Source: Vibrio tritonius (lineage in GTDB: Bacteria > Pseudomonadota > Gammaproteobacteria > Enterobacterales > Vibrionaceae). From it: DNA of 64,000 nucleotides. Both the position numbers and the translations under genes were made by a program. Positions 1 through 10,586 of the stretch are shown here, piece after piece (the stretch's first letter is position 1; each line of letters opens with the position of its first letter). Below the pieces are notes generated by a model. That model made no database searches. It saw nothing but the letters and a program-made list of their open reading frames with translations, and had not been told where the DNA came from. Location of the stretch: the NCBI RefSeq assembly GCF_001547935.1, contig NZ_AP014635.1:2790001-2854000 (forward strand), written 5' to 3'.

Positions 1-311
1 GCATACTTACCTCAGGCACAGCACCTTGCGCCGAACAAGGTTGTGATGTCATCGCTCAAATGGTTGAGCAAGTTAAAGATCAAATGGTGATCATGGCGGG
101 AGCCGGAATTAATGCCCATAATGTTGCTAACATTGTGGCCCGAACAGGCGTAAAAGAAGTGCATTTATCAGGGAAAACTGTGCGTCCAAGCCTGATGAAA
201 CTAGCCAAATCCAGTGCTCGGATGGGCAATGCCGATTGCGACGATTTCAGCATTCCCATAACCAATATTGAAGCGCTCAAAGCGGTAGCCAAACAGCTTA
301 CTTCACGCTAA
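1..311 (+). CDS. cutC: Copper homeostasis protein CutC, 3' end only
   Basis: This is the C-terminal part (about 102 residues) of a CutC-family TIM-barrel protein; the 5' end lies outside the window. The reading frame is open from base 3, and it contains the family's late-barrel signatures ILTSG, IIAQMVEQ-like linker, [13 protein letters not shown] and VKEVHLSGK, which line up with the end of E. coli CutC. Family knowledge: CutC is a cytoplasmic protein linked to copper tolerance, with an uncertain biochemical role. The gene converges on phoU and the two stop codons overlap (TAA at 309-311, phoU TAG at 308-310), leaving no room for a terminator between them. The methionine at base 60 is internal, not a start. 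Confidence 0.9.
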   Translation, partial: ILTSGTAPCAEQGCDVIAQMVEQVKDQMVIMAGAGINAHNVANIVARTGVKEVHLSGKTVRPSLMKLAKSSARMGNADCDDFSIPITNIEALKAVAKQLTSR

Positions 312-1006
312 CGAATAACGTCATCTATCGATTGGTCACCAAGGTGGCGCACGTCTTTACCTTTCACATAATAGATGATGTATTCACAAATGTTCTGGCA
401 GCGGTCGCCAATTCGCTCGATAGCGCGAGCAGACCACATGACCTGCAAAATATGAGGGATATTTTTCGAATCTTCCATCATATAGGTCATCAGTTGGCGA
501 ATAACCGCTTCCACTTCGCTGTCTAAACCATCGTCTAACTTGTAGATTTGGGCCGCAGCCTCGACATCCATTCGAGCAAAAGCATCCAGTACCTGATGCA
601 ACATTGAAATGGCAGAGCGACACAATGGCTCTAACGAGACCTGAAATTGACGCTCACGGGTCGAAGGGCTTTCGATAACAACAAAGGCCATTTTGGTCGC
701 TACATCACCAATACGCTCCAAGTCGGTAATGGTCTTAATAATCGCCATAATTAAACGCAAATCTTTAGCCGTGGGCTGGCGCTTAGCAATAATGCGCGTA
801 CATGCCTCATCAATCGAGACTTCCATCGCATTTACTTTGTGGTCGTCTTCGACGACTTTGCGCGCTAATTCAACATCATCTGTATGTAATGCATGCATTG
901 CGTATGAGAGCTGCTGCTCAACCAACCCGCCCATAGTGAGCACATGAGTTCGTATCGCTTCGAGCTCGGTATTAAACTGACCAGAAATATGCCGACCTAA
1001 CTGCAT
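308..1006 (-). CDS. phoU: Phosphate signalling protein PhoU
   Basis: PhoU is a cytoplasmic negative regulator that connects the Pst phosphate transporter to the PhoR kinase, so that the Pho regulon stays off when phosphate is plentiful. The 232-residue protein has the normal family length (E. coli 241) and the duplicated three-helix repeat: [14 protein letters not shown] in the first half and [16 protein letters not shown] in the second are the metal-binding (E/D)xxxD helices. It is the last gene of pstC-pstA-pstB-phoU, 27 bp after pstB, and no promoter is needed in between. Its stop codon overlaps that of convergent cutC. Confidence 0.96.
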   Translation of the reverse strand: MQLGRHISGQFNTELEAIRTHVLTMGGLVEQQLSYAMHALHTDDVELARKVVEDDHKVNAMEVSIDEACTRIIAKRQPTAKDLRLIMAIIKTITDLERIGDVATKMAFVVIESPSTRERQFQVSLEPLCRSAISMLHQVLDAFARMDVEAAAQIYKLDDGLDSEVEAVIRQLMTYMMEDSKNIPHILQVMWSARAIERIGDRCQNICEYIIYYVKGKDVRHLGDQSIDDVIR

Positions 1007-1033
1007 AACTTATCCTTAAATACAGACAATAAA

Positions 1034-1855
1034 TTAACCATAACGACCTGTAATATAGTCCTCGGTTTGTTTTTTTGACGGTGATGTGAAGATAGAATCC
1101 GTGTCCGCGTATTCAATCAATTTTCCCATATGAATAAAAGCAGTATAGTCACTCACTCTAGCTGCTTGCTGCATATTATGCGTGACGATCACGACTGTAT
1201 ATTGGTTTTTCAAATCGTGAATAAGTTCCTCAATCGTAAGCGTAGAGATCGGATCCAGTGCCGATGTGGGCTCATCAAGTAATAACACTTCAGGCTCAAT
1301 CGCAATAGCACGAGCAATCACCAAACGCTGTTGCTGACCACCAGAAAGACCAAATGCATTTTCATGGAGGCGATGCTTCACTTCATCCCACAGAGCTGCA
1401 GCTTTCAACGCTGATTCTGCTGCATCATCTAACGTGCGACTATTTTTCACCCCTTGCAGACGTAACCCATACACAACATTTTCATAAATAGATTTGGGAA
1501 ATGGATTGGGACGCTGGAACACCATACCAACCCGTCTACGCAGCGCTGCCACATCAACATCACGTTGATAAATGTTCTTACCGTGTAAATGCACTTTCCC
1601 TTCAATATGACACCCTTCAACAAGGTCATTCATTCGGTTAAGACAACGTAACAGTGTTGACTTTCCGCACCCTGAAGGTCCGATAAACGATGTGACCTTT
1701 CCTTTTGGGATGCGCATCGTAATATCGACTAAGGCACGCTGGTTATGCTCGTAGTGAAGGCTCAAATTTTCTATCGAAATAGCCGTTTGCGCATCCGACA
1801 AATTATTTACATCCAATGGTGGGGCATACCCCAATGCTTGATTAACTGAAAGCAT
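1034..1855 (-). CDS. pstB: Phosphate ABC transporter ATP-binding protein PstB
   Basis: PstB is the ATPase of the high-affinity phosphate importer PstSCAB, on the inner face of the cytoplasmic membrane. The 273-residue protein shows Walker A (GPSGCGKST), the ABC signature (LSGGQQQRL), Walker B with the catalytic Glu ([11 protein letters not shown]) and the switch histidine (VTHNM). It has about 15 more N-terminal residues than E. coli PstB. The start ATG lies one base after the pstA stop, so translation is probably coupled. The family is unambiguous; the exact start could be an internal Met-free choice further in, but ATG at 1855 fits the spacing. Confidence 0.97.
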   Translation of the reverse strand: MLSVNQALGYAPPLDVNNLSDAQTAISIENLSLHYEHNQRALVDITMRIPKGKVTSFIGPSGCGKSTLLRCLNRMNDLVEGCHIEGKVHLHGKNIYQRDVDVAALRRRVGMVFQRPNPFPKSIYENVVYGLRLQGVKNSRTLDDAAESALKAAALWDEVKHRLHENAFGLSGGQQQRLVIARAIAIEPEVLLLDEPTSALDPISTLTIEELIHDLKNQYTVVIVTHNMQQAARVSDYTAFIHMGKLIEYADTDSIFTSPSKKQTEDYITGRYG

Positions 1856-1856
1856 A

Positions 1857-3509
1857 TTAATCTTGTCCTAATGTCCGATATTTTTCGCGCAAATTATTTC
1901 GAATACTGATAGCTGTTAAATTCAGCAATACGATGACCATCACCAATAAAAACGCTGTTGCATAAACAAGCGGACGCGCTGCCTCAATATTGGTAGTTTG
2001 GAATCCTAAGTCATAGATATGAAACCCTAAATGCATAAATTTACGCTCTAAATGCAAATAAGGAAATTCGTTATCTACCGGGAGATTCGAAGCAAGTTTC
2101 ACCACACCAACTAACATTAATGGGGCAACCTCTCCAGCAGCCCGAGCAATAGCGAGAATCAACCCTGTAATCATAGCAGGGCTAGCCATCGGCAGAACAA
2201 TACGCCACACCGTCTCAAACTGCGTGGCCCCAAGCGCTAGAGAACCATGACGAATTGAGTTGGGAATCCGACTAAGGCCTTCTTCGGTGGCGACGATCAC
2301 GACGGGTAATGTTAATACTGCAAGGGTTAATGCCGACCACAGCAAGCCGGGCGTTCCAAACGTGGGAGTTGGTAAGTTCTCAGTAAAAAACCATTTGTCG
2401 ATGGTTCCACCAATGGTGTAAACAAAAAAGCCCAAGCCAAATACACCATAAACAATGGAAGGGACACCTGCTAGATTAATCACCGCTACACGAATTAAAC
2501 GAGTAAAGGCGTTATCTTTGGCATACTCATGCAAATAGACCGCGGCAATAATCCCCAAAGGCATCACCACGATTGACATCAAAAGCACCAACAAAACCGT
2601 ACCAAAAATAGCAGGAAATACCCCGCCCTCTGAATTTGATTCACGAGGATCATCTGACAAAAATAGCCACACACCATGAGCCCAATGCGCAATTTTCTCT
2701 CCCATCGACATCTTGTTGGGATACCAAAAACGCAAGATTTGTCCAATGGGTAACGTCACTTGCTCCCCAGTCATATCCTCCATGATAAGTGCTTGCTTAC
2801 CCAGCTGTTCTCTCAAGTCATCAATGTCTTGTTCAGCAAGGGCCATTGCATTATCGAGTTGGTTTTTCTCTAATTTATACTCGATAAGATAAGATTTGCT
2901 GAGTTGTCCGTTAAGCTCTTTTCGTCGTTTTTCATGCTGCAACTGCTCTACCTGATGGCCTAGGGCTGCGATTTTGTCCGTTATTAACGAATGAATTTGA
3001 TCACGAATACGCTCGGCTTGCTCCATTCCATCAATAACAGCAGCATCGACATCATTAGCCATGGAACCATCTTGCTGAATATATCCCACAGGCCGACCGA
3101 AAAACTGCCCGTTACGTTCTCTATCGACAACAGCCCAATCTTTCGGCTGGGTTTTATCGCGTAAATGAATATCGAGAATCGAGATAAAATCCGACGTATT
3201 TCGTTCTCGATTGGCAATTTTGACACTTAAACGAGCAACACTGCCTCGCTCAATCTGCTCTTGGGTTAGAGGCAAATTTAAACTGTGAAGATGACTTAAT
3301 GGCACCCATTCTTGCTCATAGAGCTGACCTACCAGTCTAGCGCCTTGATCGGTCTGCCACATATACAATGGCGAGGGCCAAAAGTAGGTGAGCCCCTTCC
3401 AACCGATGAACAGCATTAATCCTAAAACAGATAGCAAACTAGCGCTAACTGCACCTCCTGTAAGCCAAATCCAAGGAGCTCCGGACTTTATCCAACTAAA
3501 TAGTCTCAT
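1857..3509 (-). CDS. pstA: Phosphate ABC transporter permease PstA, enlarged form
   Basis: PstA is one of the two membrane subunits of the Pst phosphate importer. At 550 residues it is almost twice the size of E. coli PstA (296). One membrane helix near residues 14-37 is followed by about 250 extra residues that should lie in the periplasm, including a charged helical stretch (about 165-240, rich in E, Q, K, R, L) that looks like a coiled coil. The normal permease core follows, with the ABC-coupling loop around [20 protein letters not shown]. Enlarged PstA with an N-terminal extra domain (the DUF3333 type, as I recall) is common in vibrios. It sits 12 bp after pstC. Confidence 0.95.
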   Translation of the reverse strand: MRLFSWIKSGAPWIWLTGGAVSASLLSVLGLMLFIGWKGLTYFWPSPLYMWQTDQGARLVGQLYEQEWVPLSHLHSLNLPLTQEQIERGSVARLSVKIANRERNTSDFISILDIHLRDKTQPKDWAVVDRERNGQFFGRPVGYIQQDGSMANDVDAAVIDGMEQAERIRDQIHSLITDKIAALGHQVEQLQHEKRRKELNGQLSKSYLIEYKLEKNQLDNAMALAEQDIDDLREQLGKQALIMEDMTGEQVTLPIGQILRFWYPNKMSMGEKIAHWAHGVWLFLSDDPRESNSEGGVFPAIFGTVLLVLLMSIVVMPLGIIAAVYLHEYAKDNAFTRLIRVAVINLAGVPSIVYGVFGLGFFVYTIGGTIDKWFFTENLPTPTFGTPGLLWSALTLAVLTLPVVIVATEEGLSRIPNSIRHGSLALGATQFETVWRIVLPMASPAMITGLILAIARAAGEVAPLMLVGVVKLASNLPVDNEFPYLHLERKFMHLGFHIYDLGFQTTNIEAARPLVYATAFLLVMVIVLLNLTAISIRNNLREKYRTLGQD

Positions 3510-3521
3510 TCTGTCTCCCGC

Positions 3522-5711
3522 TTACAATGATCGATATTTTTCGCGCAGTCGTTGTCGTACCCACTCAGCAATAGAGTTAACAACAAACGTAAAGGCAAAT
3601 AAAATTAACGCGGCTAAGAATAGAATCCGAAAATGCGAACTGCCTACTGCAGCTTCAGGCAATTCAACCGCAATAGTCGCGGATAAAGTGCGCATGCCTT
3701 CAAAGATGTTCCAATCTAAAATAGGGGTATTTCCTGTCGCCATCAGCACAATCATAGTCTCGCCTACCGCACGACCTAGCCCCATCATGATCGCAGAAAA
3801 AATCCCAGGACTAGCCGTCAATAACACGACTCGGGTTAATGTCTGCCAAGGTGTTGCCCCCAGCGCTAACGAACCATCAGAAAGGTGTTTAGGTACGGAA
3901 AATATCGCGTCTTCGGCAATAGTAAATATGGTAGGAATGACAGCAAAACCCATCGCCAATCCCACAACTAGGGCATTACGCTGATCAAAATCGATACCAT
4001 GTTGCACAAGGAATACTCGCACATCTCCATTAAACAACGCGCTTTCAATCAATTGGCTATTCGACATCATCAACCATGTCACCATCACTAACACTGGCAT
4101 CAAGATAACAACGTGTAATCCATTGGGGATAAATCGCTTCCAGTCGTTGGGGAGTAATGTCCAAATCAAACCGGCAATAATGGTAGAGAGTGGTAATATC
4201 ACAAGAAGGCACATCACCGCGGTTAAATGACTCTCAACTAATGGCGCTAACCATAACCCGGCTAAAAAGCCGATGATAACAGTCGGTAGTGCTTCCATTA
4301 ACTCGATGGTCGGTTTCACTACACGACGTAGCTTTGGCGTCATAAAATACGCGGTATAGATAGCACCAAATACAGCAATGGGAACAGCAAAGAGCATGGC
4401 ATAAGTCGCCGCCTTTAACGTACCAAAGGCAATAGGCACCAAACTAAATTTAGCTTCGAACTTGTCACTCGCAGAGGTCGACTGCCACACAAATTGCGGT
4501 TCAGGATAATGCTCGTACCACACTTTTTGCCACAACGCAGAAAAAGAGACTTCCGGATAATCATTACTAATTTTGGCGAGGCTTGCTACTTTCCCATCCC
4601 AAGTAACTATATAGCGTTCATTATTCGACATAGTCGCTAATAATGGCGACAACGACTCAATATGTTTGGTTAAAACCGTTTTTTCACTGGTGGTAAAATG
4701 ATTTTGCACGACGCCTTGGTCATGAAAACTATAAAAACCTTTGCGGTAGGTGTCTGGCAACAAGAATCGAGTTGCTTTCGCTAGATGAAAAGTACGAATC
4801 TGTTGTAAACGTCGCTGTCCGTCTTTAAGAACATCAAACCATTGGCTTACTTGATCATTGTTATATGAGACCAAAAGTGAGTAAGCACCTGCTAACAATT
4901 TAATGTCGGTAACCAAGGCCCCTTGCTGAGAACCGCCTAAATCCACCAATTCTCTTACAACAAACTTATTACCTTTACGTTCTGCAACCACCAGCTCATT
5001 ACGATCGCGTATGTAGAGAGTTTGTCCATCAGGAGTAAATAGCAATTGGTCGATATTATCTAATACGATAGGAAAGCGATAGTGATAAGACAATTTCGCC
5101 TCATCTAACGAGCCCCAATAAATTGTTAACGAACCATCATTTCGATATGTTGCAAGTGATACTTCACCCTCGTTGACCGAGAACGTGAAAACTCGGGCAA
5201 CGGCATTGATATCGTTGAAAGTATAGTGATGCGTGATCAATTCGGGTTTCAAGTTTCGACCAGCACTGGTAATCTTGTAACTGAACTTTGGCTTCAACAG
5301 GGTGAAATGATGGTAAGCATCAAGAGTGGCAAACCATCCATAATCGATAGGCATATTTGCGATCAGCGCATTTTTCTCAGCGACTTTTTGACTAAACATC
5401 GCAGATTGTTCAGGCTGAGTTAGAGACCAAAACTGCGCTTCGCCATCTTGAGACAAGGTAAATAGAGCTTGGCCATAGTCATCAACGGCCATGGCATTGA
5501 CATGATTAACAGGAATTGTGACCGTTGCTTGATTAGCTTGGAATTTTGCGCCACTAAACAGCGGAGTTACTACCATAGCAAAATAGACAAACATGAGCAC
5601 TAATGCTCCGAGGACTCCCACTCCACCGCAAGTAACGGCAATACGAACCACACGATCTTTCCACAACCGTTGGTGGTCCCTTTTATTGAGTGAGAAATCA
5701 GTATCTGCCAT
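3522..5711 (-). CDS. pstC: Phosphate ABC transporter permease PstC, enlarged form
   Basis: PstC is the partner permease of PstA. The 729-residue protein is more than twice the size of E. coli PstC (319). A membrane helix at about residues 24-48 is followed by some 375 residues predicted to be periplasmic, in which motifs such as FTLSQDGEAQFWSL, YRNDGSLTIYWGSL, LFTPDGQTLYIRD and YIVTWDGKVASLA recur; they read like the blades of a WD40-type beta-propeller (inference). The transporter core follows from about residue 425, with the coupling loop around [13 protein letters not shown]. It is the first gene of the pst-phoU operon and has a Pho box just upstream. Confidence 0.95.
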   Translation of the reverse strand: MADTDFSLNKRDHQRLWKDRVVRIAVTCGGVGVLGALVLMFVYFAMVVTPLFSGAKFQANQATVTIPVNHVNAMAVDDYGQALFTLSQDGEAQFWSLTQPEQSAMFSQKVAEKNALIANMPIDYGWFATLDAYHHFTLLKPKFSYKITSAGRNLKPELITHHYTFNDINAVARVFTFSVNEGEVSLATYRNDGSLTIYWGSLDEAKLSYHYRFPIVLDNIDQLLFTPDGQTLYIRDRNELVVAERKGNKFVVRELVDLGGSQQGALVTDIKLLAGAYSLLVSYNNDQVSQWFDVLKDGQRRLQQIRTFHLAKATRFLLPDTYRKGFYSFHDQGVVQNHFTTSEKTVLTKHIESLSPLLATMSNNERYIVTWDGKVASLAKISNDYPEVSFSALWQKVWYEHYPEPQFVWQSTSASDKFEAKFSLVPIAFGTLKAATYAMLFAVPIAVFGAIYTAYFMTPKLRRVVKPTIELMEALPTVIIGFLAGLWLAPLVESHLTAVMCLLVILPLSTIIAGLIWTLLPNDWKRFIPNGLHVVILMPVLVMVTWLMMSNSQLIESALFNGDVRVFLVQHGIDFDQRNALVVGLAMGFAVIPTIFTIAEDAIFSVPKHLSDGSLALGATPWQTLTRVVLLTASPGIFSAIMMGLGRAVGETMIVLMATGNTPILDWNIFEGMRTLSATIAVELPEAAVGSSHFRILFLAALILFAFTFVVNSIAEWVRQRLREKYRSL

Positions 5712-5741
5712 GAATAACTCTAGTTAGAAAGCCTTGCATAA

Positions 5742-5775
5742 ATTGTATGTCGATTAGGTGACAATTTTATTACAA
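5742..5775 (-). promoter_or_regulatory. Pho box and -10 element for pstC
   Basis: Read on the minus strand, TTGTAATAAAATTGTCAC (5758-5775) contains two PhoB half-sites in direct repeat with the canonical 11-bp period (TTGTAAT, then TTGTCAC). A -10 element TACAAT (5742-5747) follows 10 bp downstream, the arrangement of PhoB-activated promoters that lack a -35. It lies about 45 bp from the pstC start. Confidence 0.75.
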
Positions 5776-5824
5776 CGGTTATTTAACCGCCTGATAAAAC
5801 AACAACTCTTCACATTGTGACATT

Positions 5825-5858
5825 ATGTAATATAACTGTCATATAAAAACCCTAGTTT
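5825..5858 (+). promoter_or_regulatory. Pho box and weak -10 element for ppk-ppx
   Basis: ATGTAATATAACTGTCAT (5825-5842) is a good match to the 18-bp Pho box, with half-sites ATGTAAT and CTGTCAT 11 bp apart. A weak -10 (TAGTTT, 5853-5858) lies 10 bp downstream. It points toward ppk, away from the pstC Pho box at 5758-5775, so the intergenic region carries two back-to-back PhoB-dependent promoters. Confidence 0.72.
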
Positions 5859-5899
5859 GCGAATGTTCAAATCGTTTATTCCAGTCGAAGGTGTGGTTC

Positions 5900-8002
5900 A
5901 TGAGTGCGGAAAAGCTTTACTTAGATAAAGAGTTAAGTTGGTTATCTTTTAACGAAAGAGTTCTTCAAGAAGCGGCTGACAAAAGTGTCCCTCTAATCGA
6001 ACGTATTCGGTTTCTTGGTATATTTTCTAATAACTTAGATGAGTTCTATAAGGTTCGCTTTGCTGATGTAAAACGTCGAATTGTGATAAACAATGAACAA
6101 GGTGGAAACAATAGCGCCAAACACTTGCTGAGTAAGATGCAAAGTAAAGCATTCAAACTTAATCAAGATTTTGACAATCTCTACAATGAACTCATCTTAG
6201 AAATGGCTCGTCGTCGAATCTTCTTGGTAAACGAAACCCAACTTGATGAAAACCAACAGCGCTGGATCGCTCAGTATTTCCGCCACGAAGTGCTTCCACA
6301 CATCACCCCACTACTGATGAATGATGACATTGATGTCATGCAGTTTCTCAAAGACGAATACGCGTATATTGCGGTAGAGTTGAAAAACGCTGGCGATTCA
6401 CACTACGCTTTGGTCGAGATACCAACCGACCAACTCCCCCGCTTTGTTCTCGTTCCAGAAGCAAAAGGTAAGCGACGTAAAACAATTATTCTGTTAGATA
6501 ATATTATTCGTTTTTGTTTACACGATATTTTTAGCGGTTTTTTTGAATACGATCAGCTCAACGGTTATGCGATGAAAATGACTCGTGATGCGGAATACGA
6601 TTTAAGTCACGAGGTAGAATACAGTTTGCTTGAGCAGATGTCCGAAGGATTGAGCCAACGCTTAAGTGCCATGCCTGTACGCTTCGTTTATGAGCGTGAA
6701 ATGCCAGCAGAGATGCTCAAATTTTTGTGCGATAAACTTAAAATTTCTCACTATGACAGTTTGTTACCCGGCAGTCGCTACCATAATTTTAAAGATTTTA
6801 TGGGCTTTCCTAACTTAGGCCGAGCTTACTTAGAAAACAAACCTATGCCGCCAATGCGCTGCGCTGATTTTGAAGGTTATGCTAACTCCTTTGACGCCAT
6901 TCGTGACAAAGATATTCTGCTCTATTACCCATACCACCAGTTCGATCATGTGACAGAATTGGTTCGCCAAGCATCATTTGATCCCAAAGTCATTTCAATC
7001 AAAATCAATATTTACCGAGTAGCAAAAGACTCTCGCTTAATGAACTCCTTAGTCGATGCCGTTCACAACGGGAAACGAGTGGTTGTGGTGGTTGAGCTAC
7101 AAGCTCGTTTTGATGAAGAAGCGAATATTGAGTGGTCGAAGATCCTAACGGAAGCGGGAGTACAAGTGATCTTTGGTGTGCCGGGAATGAAGATCCACTC
7201 TAAGTTACTACTCATTTCCCGTAAAGAAGGGGATGAATTCGTTCGCTACGCCCATATTGGTACTGGTAACTTCCATGAGAAAACCGCTCGCATTTACACC
7301 GACTTTGCTCTTTTAACAGCAGACAAAGAACTCACTAATGAAGTGCGTAATGTGTTTGGCTACATCGAGAACCCTTTCCGCCCTGTGAAATTCAATCACC
7401 TGATAGTTTCACCTCGTAATTCCCGAACTCAACTTTATCGTATTATTGATAGTGAAATTGCTAATGCGAAAGCAGGTAAAAAAGCGCAAATCAAACTCAA
7501 GGTAAATAACCTCGTTGATAAAGGATTAATTAATAAGCTTTATGGCGCGAGTGCAGCGGGTGTAAAAGTGGATATGATCATTCGAGGTATGTGCTCATTA
7601 GTTCCTGGCGTTGAGGGTGTCAGTGATAACATTCGGATTATCAGCATAGTCGATCGTTACCTTGAACACCCGCGCGTTATCATCACCTATAATGATGGTG
7701 ATCCCCAAGTTTGGATCTCATCGGCTGACTGGATGACTCGTAATATCGATTACCGCATTGAAGTTGCCACTCCAATTCGCGATTCAAGACTTAAAAAAAG
7801 AATCATCGATATCATCAATATTCAGTTTACCGATACGGTAAAAGCTCGTTTAATAGACAAAGAAATGAGCAATAATTATGTCGAACGAGGTAACAAGAAG
7901 AAAGTGCGCTCGCAAATAGCCATCTATGATTACCTAAAGAATGTTGAGAAACAGACTCGCAGACTGAATAACAAAGAAGAGACCAATGAATCAACCTTAT
8001 GA
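5900..8002 (+). CDS. ppk1: Polyphosphate kinase 1
   Basis: Ppk reversibly polymerises the gamma-phosphate of ATP into inorganic polyphosphate. The 700-residue protein has the N-terminal domain ([19 protein letters not shown]), the ATP-binding head region and the two phospholipase-D-like catalytic domains; the phosphorylated histidine lies in [10 protein letters not shown] (about residue 430) and the second histidine in [15 protein letters not shown] place the start at ATG 5900, because GAAGGTG (5887-5893) is then a well-spaced ribosome binding site; the upstream GTG at 5891 would lie inside that site. ppx overlaps its end by 17 bp. A Pho box lies upstream. Confidence 0.97.
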   Translation: MSAEKLYLDKELSWLSFNERVLQEAADKSVPLIERIRFLGIFSNNLDEFYKVRFADVKRRIVINNEQGGNNSAKHLLSKMQSKAFKLNQDFDNLYNELILEMARRRIFLVNETQLDENQQRWIAQYFRHEVLPHITPLLMNDDIDVMQFLKDEYAYIAVELKNAGDSHYALVEIPTDQLPRFVLVPEAKGKRRKTIILLDNIIRFCLHDIFSGFFEYDQLNGYAMKMTRDAEYDLSHEVEYSLLEQMSEGLSQRLSAMPVRFVYEREMPAEMLKFLCDKLKISHYDSLLPGSRYHNFKDFMGFPNLGRAYLENKPMPPMRCADFEGYANSFDAIRDKDILLYYPYHQFDHVTELVRQASFDPKVISIKINIYRVAKDSRLMNSLVDAVHNGKRVVVVVELQARFDEEANIEWSKILTEAGVQVIFGVPGMKIHSKLLLISRKEGDEFVRYAHIGTGNFHEKTARIYTDFALLTADKELTNEVRNVFGYIENPFRPVKFNHLIVSPRNSRTQLYRIIDSEIANAKAGKKAQIKLKVNNLVDKGLINKLYGASAAGVKVDMIIRGMCSLVPGVEGVSDNIRIISIVDRYLEHPRVIITYNDGDPQVWISSADWMTRNIDYRIEVATPIRDSRLKKRIIDIINIQFTDTVKARLIDKEMSNNYVERGNKKKVRSQIAIYDYLKNVEKQTRRLNNKEETNESTL

Positions 8003-9485
8003 CTCTAGAGATATAGCTGCAATCGATCTCGGCTCTAATAGCTTTCACATGGTCGTAGCTAAAGTCATCGATAAAGATCTACAAATTGTAAGTCGCCATA
8101 AGCAACGGGTAAGACTCGCCTCTGGATTAGATGAAAACAAAAACATTGATGAAGATGCTTTCTCTCGAGGCTTAGATTGTTTGGCCATGTTTGCGGAACG
8201 ACTCCAAGGGTTTCCTATCGAAAATGTACGAATAGCAGCCACACAAACCCTACGCATTGCCAATAATGCCCACATGTTTTTACAAAGAGCTCGCGATGTA
8301 CTGCCCTTTCCTATTGAGATCATTCCAGGAACGGAAGAAGCCCGTTTGATATATCTTGGTGTGGCTCACACCCAGCCTCAAGCAGAATCAATGCTCGTGG
8401 TCGATATTGGCGGTGGCAGCACGGAGATCATCATAGGGCAAGGATTTGATGCAGAACTGGTTTCGAGCAAACAGATGGGGTGTGTTAGCTACAACAATCG
8501 TTACTTTGCTAACAACAAACTGTCGAAGAAGAATTTTGTTGATGCGATTCTTGCAGCGCAGCAACGACTAGAATCGATCGCCAGTAAATATCGTAAGAAA
8601 GGTTGGAAAGTAGCCTTTGGCTCATCAGGAACCACCAAGGCCATCTATGAAGTATTGATTGGATTGGGATACACCGATGGCATTATTACTCTTGAACGCT
8701 TGGAAAAGCTTATCGAGCATTTGTGCCACTGGAACAGTATTGATGATATCCAGCTTGATGGCCTTAATGACGAACGTAAACCCGTTTTCGCCGCTGGTGT
8801 CGCGATCATGGCGGCGATTTTCCGTGACTTAAAAATCAAGGAAATGCACTTCTCTGATGGCGCTCTACGCGAAGGTTTACTGTATGAAATGGAAGAACGC
8901 TTTAAGTATAGCGATATTCGTCTTCGCACGGCTGAAGCGTTGGCGAACAAACATGCCGTTGATCTCGAACACGCGGCAAAAGTTCGCGGCTACGCTGGTG
9001 AATTTTTAAGCCAAGTATCAAGTGAAGTGGGTATCAAAAAACAGAGTGAACTGGCTACTCTGCTTGAGTGGGGCGCACTTTTACATGAAGTGGGCCTAAA
9101 TATCAGCTATCAAGCATTCCATAAACACTCAGCTTATATTCTGCGTTATACCAATATGCCTGGCTTTAACAACGAACAACAACAAGTGTTAGCAACGTTG
9201 GCACGTTTCCAACGTAAGACACTAAAGCTCAATGAAATGGACTCATTTTCTCTTTTCAAAAAGAAACACATTCTTGGCTTAGTTCGGATTTTGCGATTAG
9301 CGATATTGGTCAATGGTCAGAGAAACGATGACCCATTACCTGAGTTACAACTGTCAGTTGAAGACGATGTGTGGACGCTGCGTTCAGACAATAAAAATTG
9401 GCTAGACGAAAATAAACTGCTGCATGCCGATTTACAAACTGAACAGCAATTTTGGGCAAACGTAGGTTGGGAATTGGCTTTCTAA
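7986..9485 (+). CDS. ppx: Exopolyphosphatase (Ppx/GppA family)
   Basis: Ppx removes terminal phosphates from polyphosphate and so opposes Ppk. The 499-residue protein has the ASKHA ATPase-like fold: [15 protein letters not shown] at the N terminus, [11 protein letters not shown] (phosphate loop, about residues 140-150) and [10 protein letters not shown], followed by an HD-like helical C-terminal half (LLHEVGLNI). Length and motifs fit Ppx of E. coli (513) better than GppA. Its ATG lies inside the ppk coding sequence (17-bp overlap), so the two enzymes are translated from one mRNA and probably coupled. Confidence 0.95.
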   Translation: MNQPYDSRDIAAIDLGSNSFHMVVAKVIDKDLQIVSRHKQRVRLASGLDENKNIDEDAFSRGLDCLAMFAERLQGFPIENVRIAATQTLRIANNAHMFLQRARDVLPFPIEIIPGTEEARLIYLGVAHTQPQAESMLVVDIGGGSTEIIIGQGFDAELVSSKQMGCVSYNNRYFANNKLSKKNFVDAILAAQQRLESIASKYRKKGWKVAFGSSGTTKAIYEVLIGLGYTDGIITLERLEKLIEHLCHWNSIDDIQLDGLNDERKPVFAAGVAIMAAIFRDLKIKEMHFSDGALREGLLYEMEERFKYSDIRLRTAEALANKHAVDLEHAAKVRGYAGEFLSQVSSEVGIKKQSELATLLEWGALLHEVGLNISYQAFHKHSAYILRYTNMPGFNNEQQQVLATLARFQRKTLKLNEMDSFSLFKKKHILGLVRILRLAILVNGQRNDDPLPELQLSVEDDVWTLRSDNKNWLDENKLLHADLQTEQQFWANVGWELAF

Positions 9486-9492
9486 ATAACAT

Positions 9493-9525
9493 CCTTCTCA
9501 AGCAGAAGTATCCTGCTTGAGAAGG
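9493..9525. terminator. Hairpin between convergent ppx and pstS
   Basis: A 13-bp perfect stem (9493-9505 with 9513-9525, 7-nt loop) starts 8 bp after the ppx stop. It lacks a clear T-run on either strand, so it may act as a weak bidirectional terminator or as mRNA 3'-end protection. Confidence 0.5.
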
Positions 9526-9599
9526 GGCGATAAACACGTATCGATAAACACGACACGCACTTACCTATACAGGTTCGACAGTTTCACGTTTCGACGGAG

Positions 9600-10586
9600 T
9601 TATCGAACTTCAACACCGACTTTAGCAAGTTCCGTTTGCGCCACTTCTGGCGGTATCGCTAAATATCCTTCACGCTGAACCAAAGCTTGTCCTCGCTTAG
9701 AATAAATAAAGCGAACAAACTCTCTCGCCAACGGTGAAAGAGGCTCCAATGGATTTTTATTTACATACACATATAGATAACGCGAAAGTGGGTACTTACC
9801 AGCCACAATATTGGCCTTAGTGGGTGCAATGAAATGTTCACCCTGCTTGGCTATCGGAATCAGCTTAACACCAGAAACACGATACCCCATGCCTGAATAA
9901 CCAATGGTTGTAATCGAAGAAGCGACTGACTGAACCACGGATGCAGAACCGGGCTGTTCATTCACTCCCCGCTTAAAATCCCCACTACAAAGAGCAACCT
10001 GTTTAAAATACCCATAAGTACCGGACACTGAATTACGACCAAAGAGCTGAATGCTCCGTTTGGCCCATTCATAAGGTATACCCAGTTGCTCCCAGGTATT
10101 TACACGCAAAGAACCACCGCAATTGAGTGTCGAAGAGAAGATACTATCGATCTGCTCAAAGTTAAGCCCTTTAATCGGGTTATCTTTATGGACAAATACC
10201 CCAATAGCATCAATCGCAATACGTAACTCAGTGGGTTTATAGCCATGTTCACGTTCAAACGCGTCCATCTCTCGAGCTCGCATAGGGCGACTCATAGGAC
10301 CAAACTGCGCCGTACCATCCGTTAATGCGGGGGGAGCAGTAGCAGAACCAGAAGCTTGAACTTGCGCATTCACGTTAGGGTAAATTGATTTAAATTCTTC
10401 TACCCATGCAGTGGTTAACCCCGCAAGTGTATCCGACCCCACAGTGGTTAAACTACCTGCAATACCAATACTTTTTGCATAATCAGCTAATTCACTCTTC
10501 TGAGCAAACGCTGAACTGGCACACAACAAAATACCGAAAGCGCATACTCGCAGCCAAGACGAGCTAATTCGTTTTCTTATTGTCAT
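9600..10586 (-). CDS. pstS: Phosphate-binding periplasmic protein PstS
   Basis: This is the periplasmic phosphate receptor that feeds the PstCA permease. The 328-residue protein has a signal peptide (basic MTIRKR start, hydrophobic stretch, cleavage probably after SSAFA), the ligand loop [13 protein letters not shown] and the second-domain motif [12 protein letters not shown], both typical of the PBP-like PstS family. It differs from classical E. coli PstS and resembles the PstS form used by vibrios. It overlaps the end of phoR by 23 bp, so it is the third gene of phoB-phoR-pstS rather than part of the pstCAB operon, and transport and sensing are thereby co-expressed. Confidence 0.93.
   Translation of the reverse strand: MTIRKRISSSWLRVCAFGILLCASSAFAQKSELADYAKSIGIAGSLTTVGSDTLAGLTTAWVEEFKSIYPNVNAQVQASGSATAPPALTDGTAQFGPMSRPMRAREMDAFEREHGYKPTELRIAIDAIGVFVHKDNPIKGLNFEQIDSIFSSTLNCGGSLRVNTWEQLGIPYEWAKRSIQLFGRNSVSGTYGYFKQVALCSGDFKRGVNEQPGSASVVQSVASSITTIGYSGMGYRVSGVKLIPIAKQGEHFIAPTKANIVAGKYPLSRYLYVYVNKNPLEPLSPLAREFVRFIYSKRGQALVQREGYLAIPPEVAQTELAKVGVEVR

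Noticed and set aside
9528..9552. Direct repeat CGATAAACACG, two copies 14 bp apart, between ppx and pstS
   Set aside because: Only two copies, no neighbours of the CRISPR or iteron kind and no clear regulatory context.
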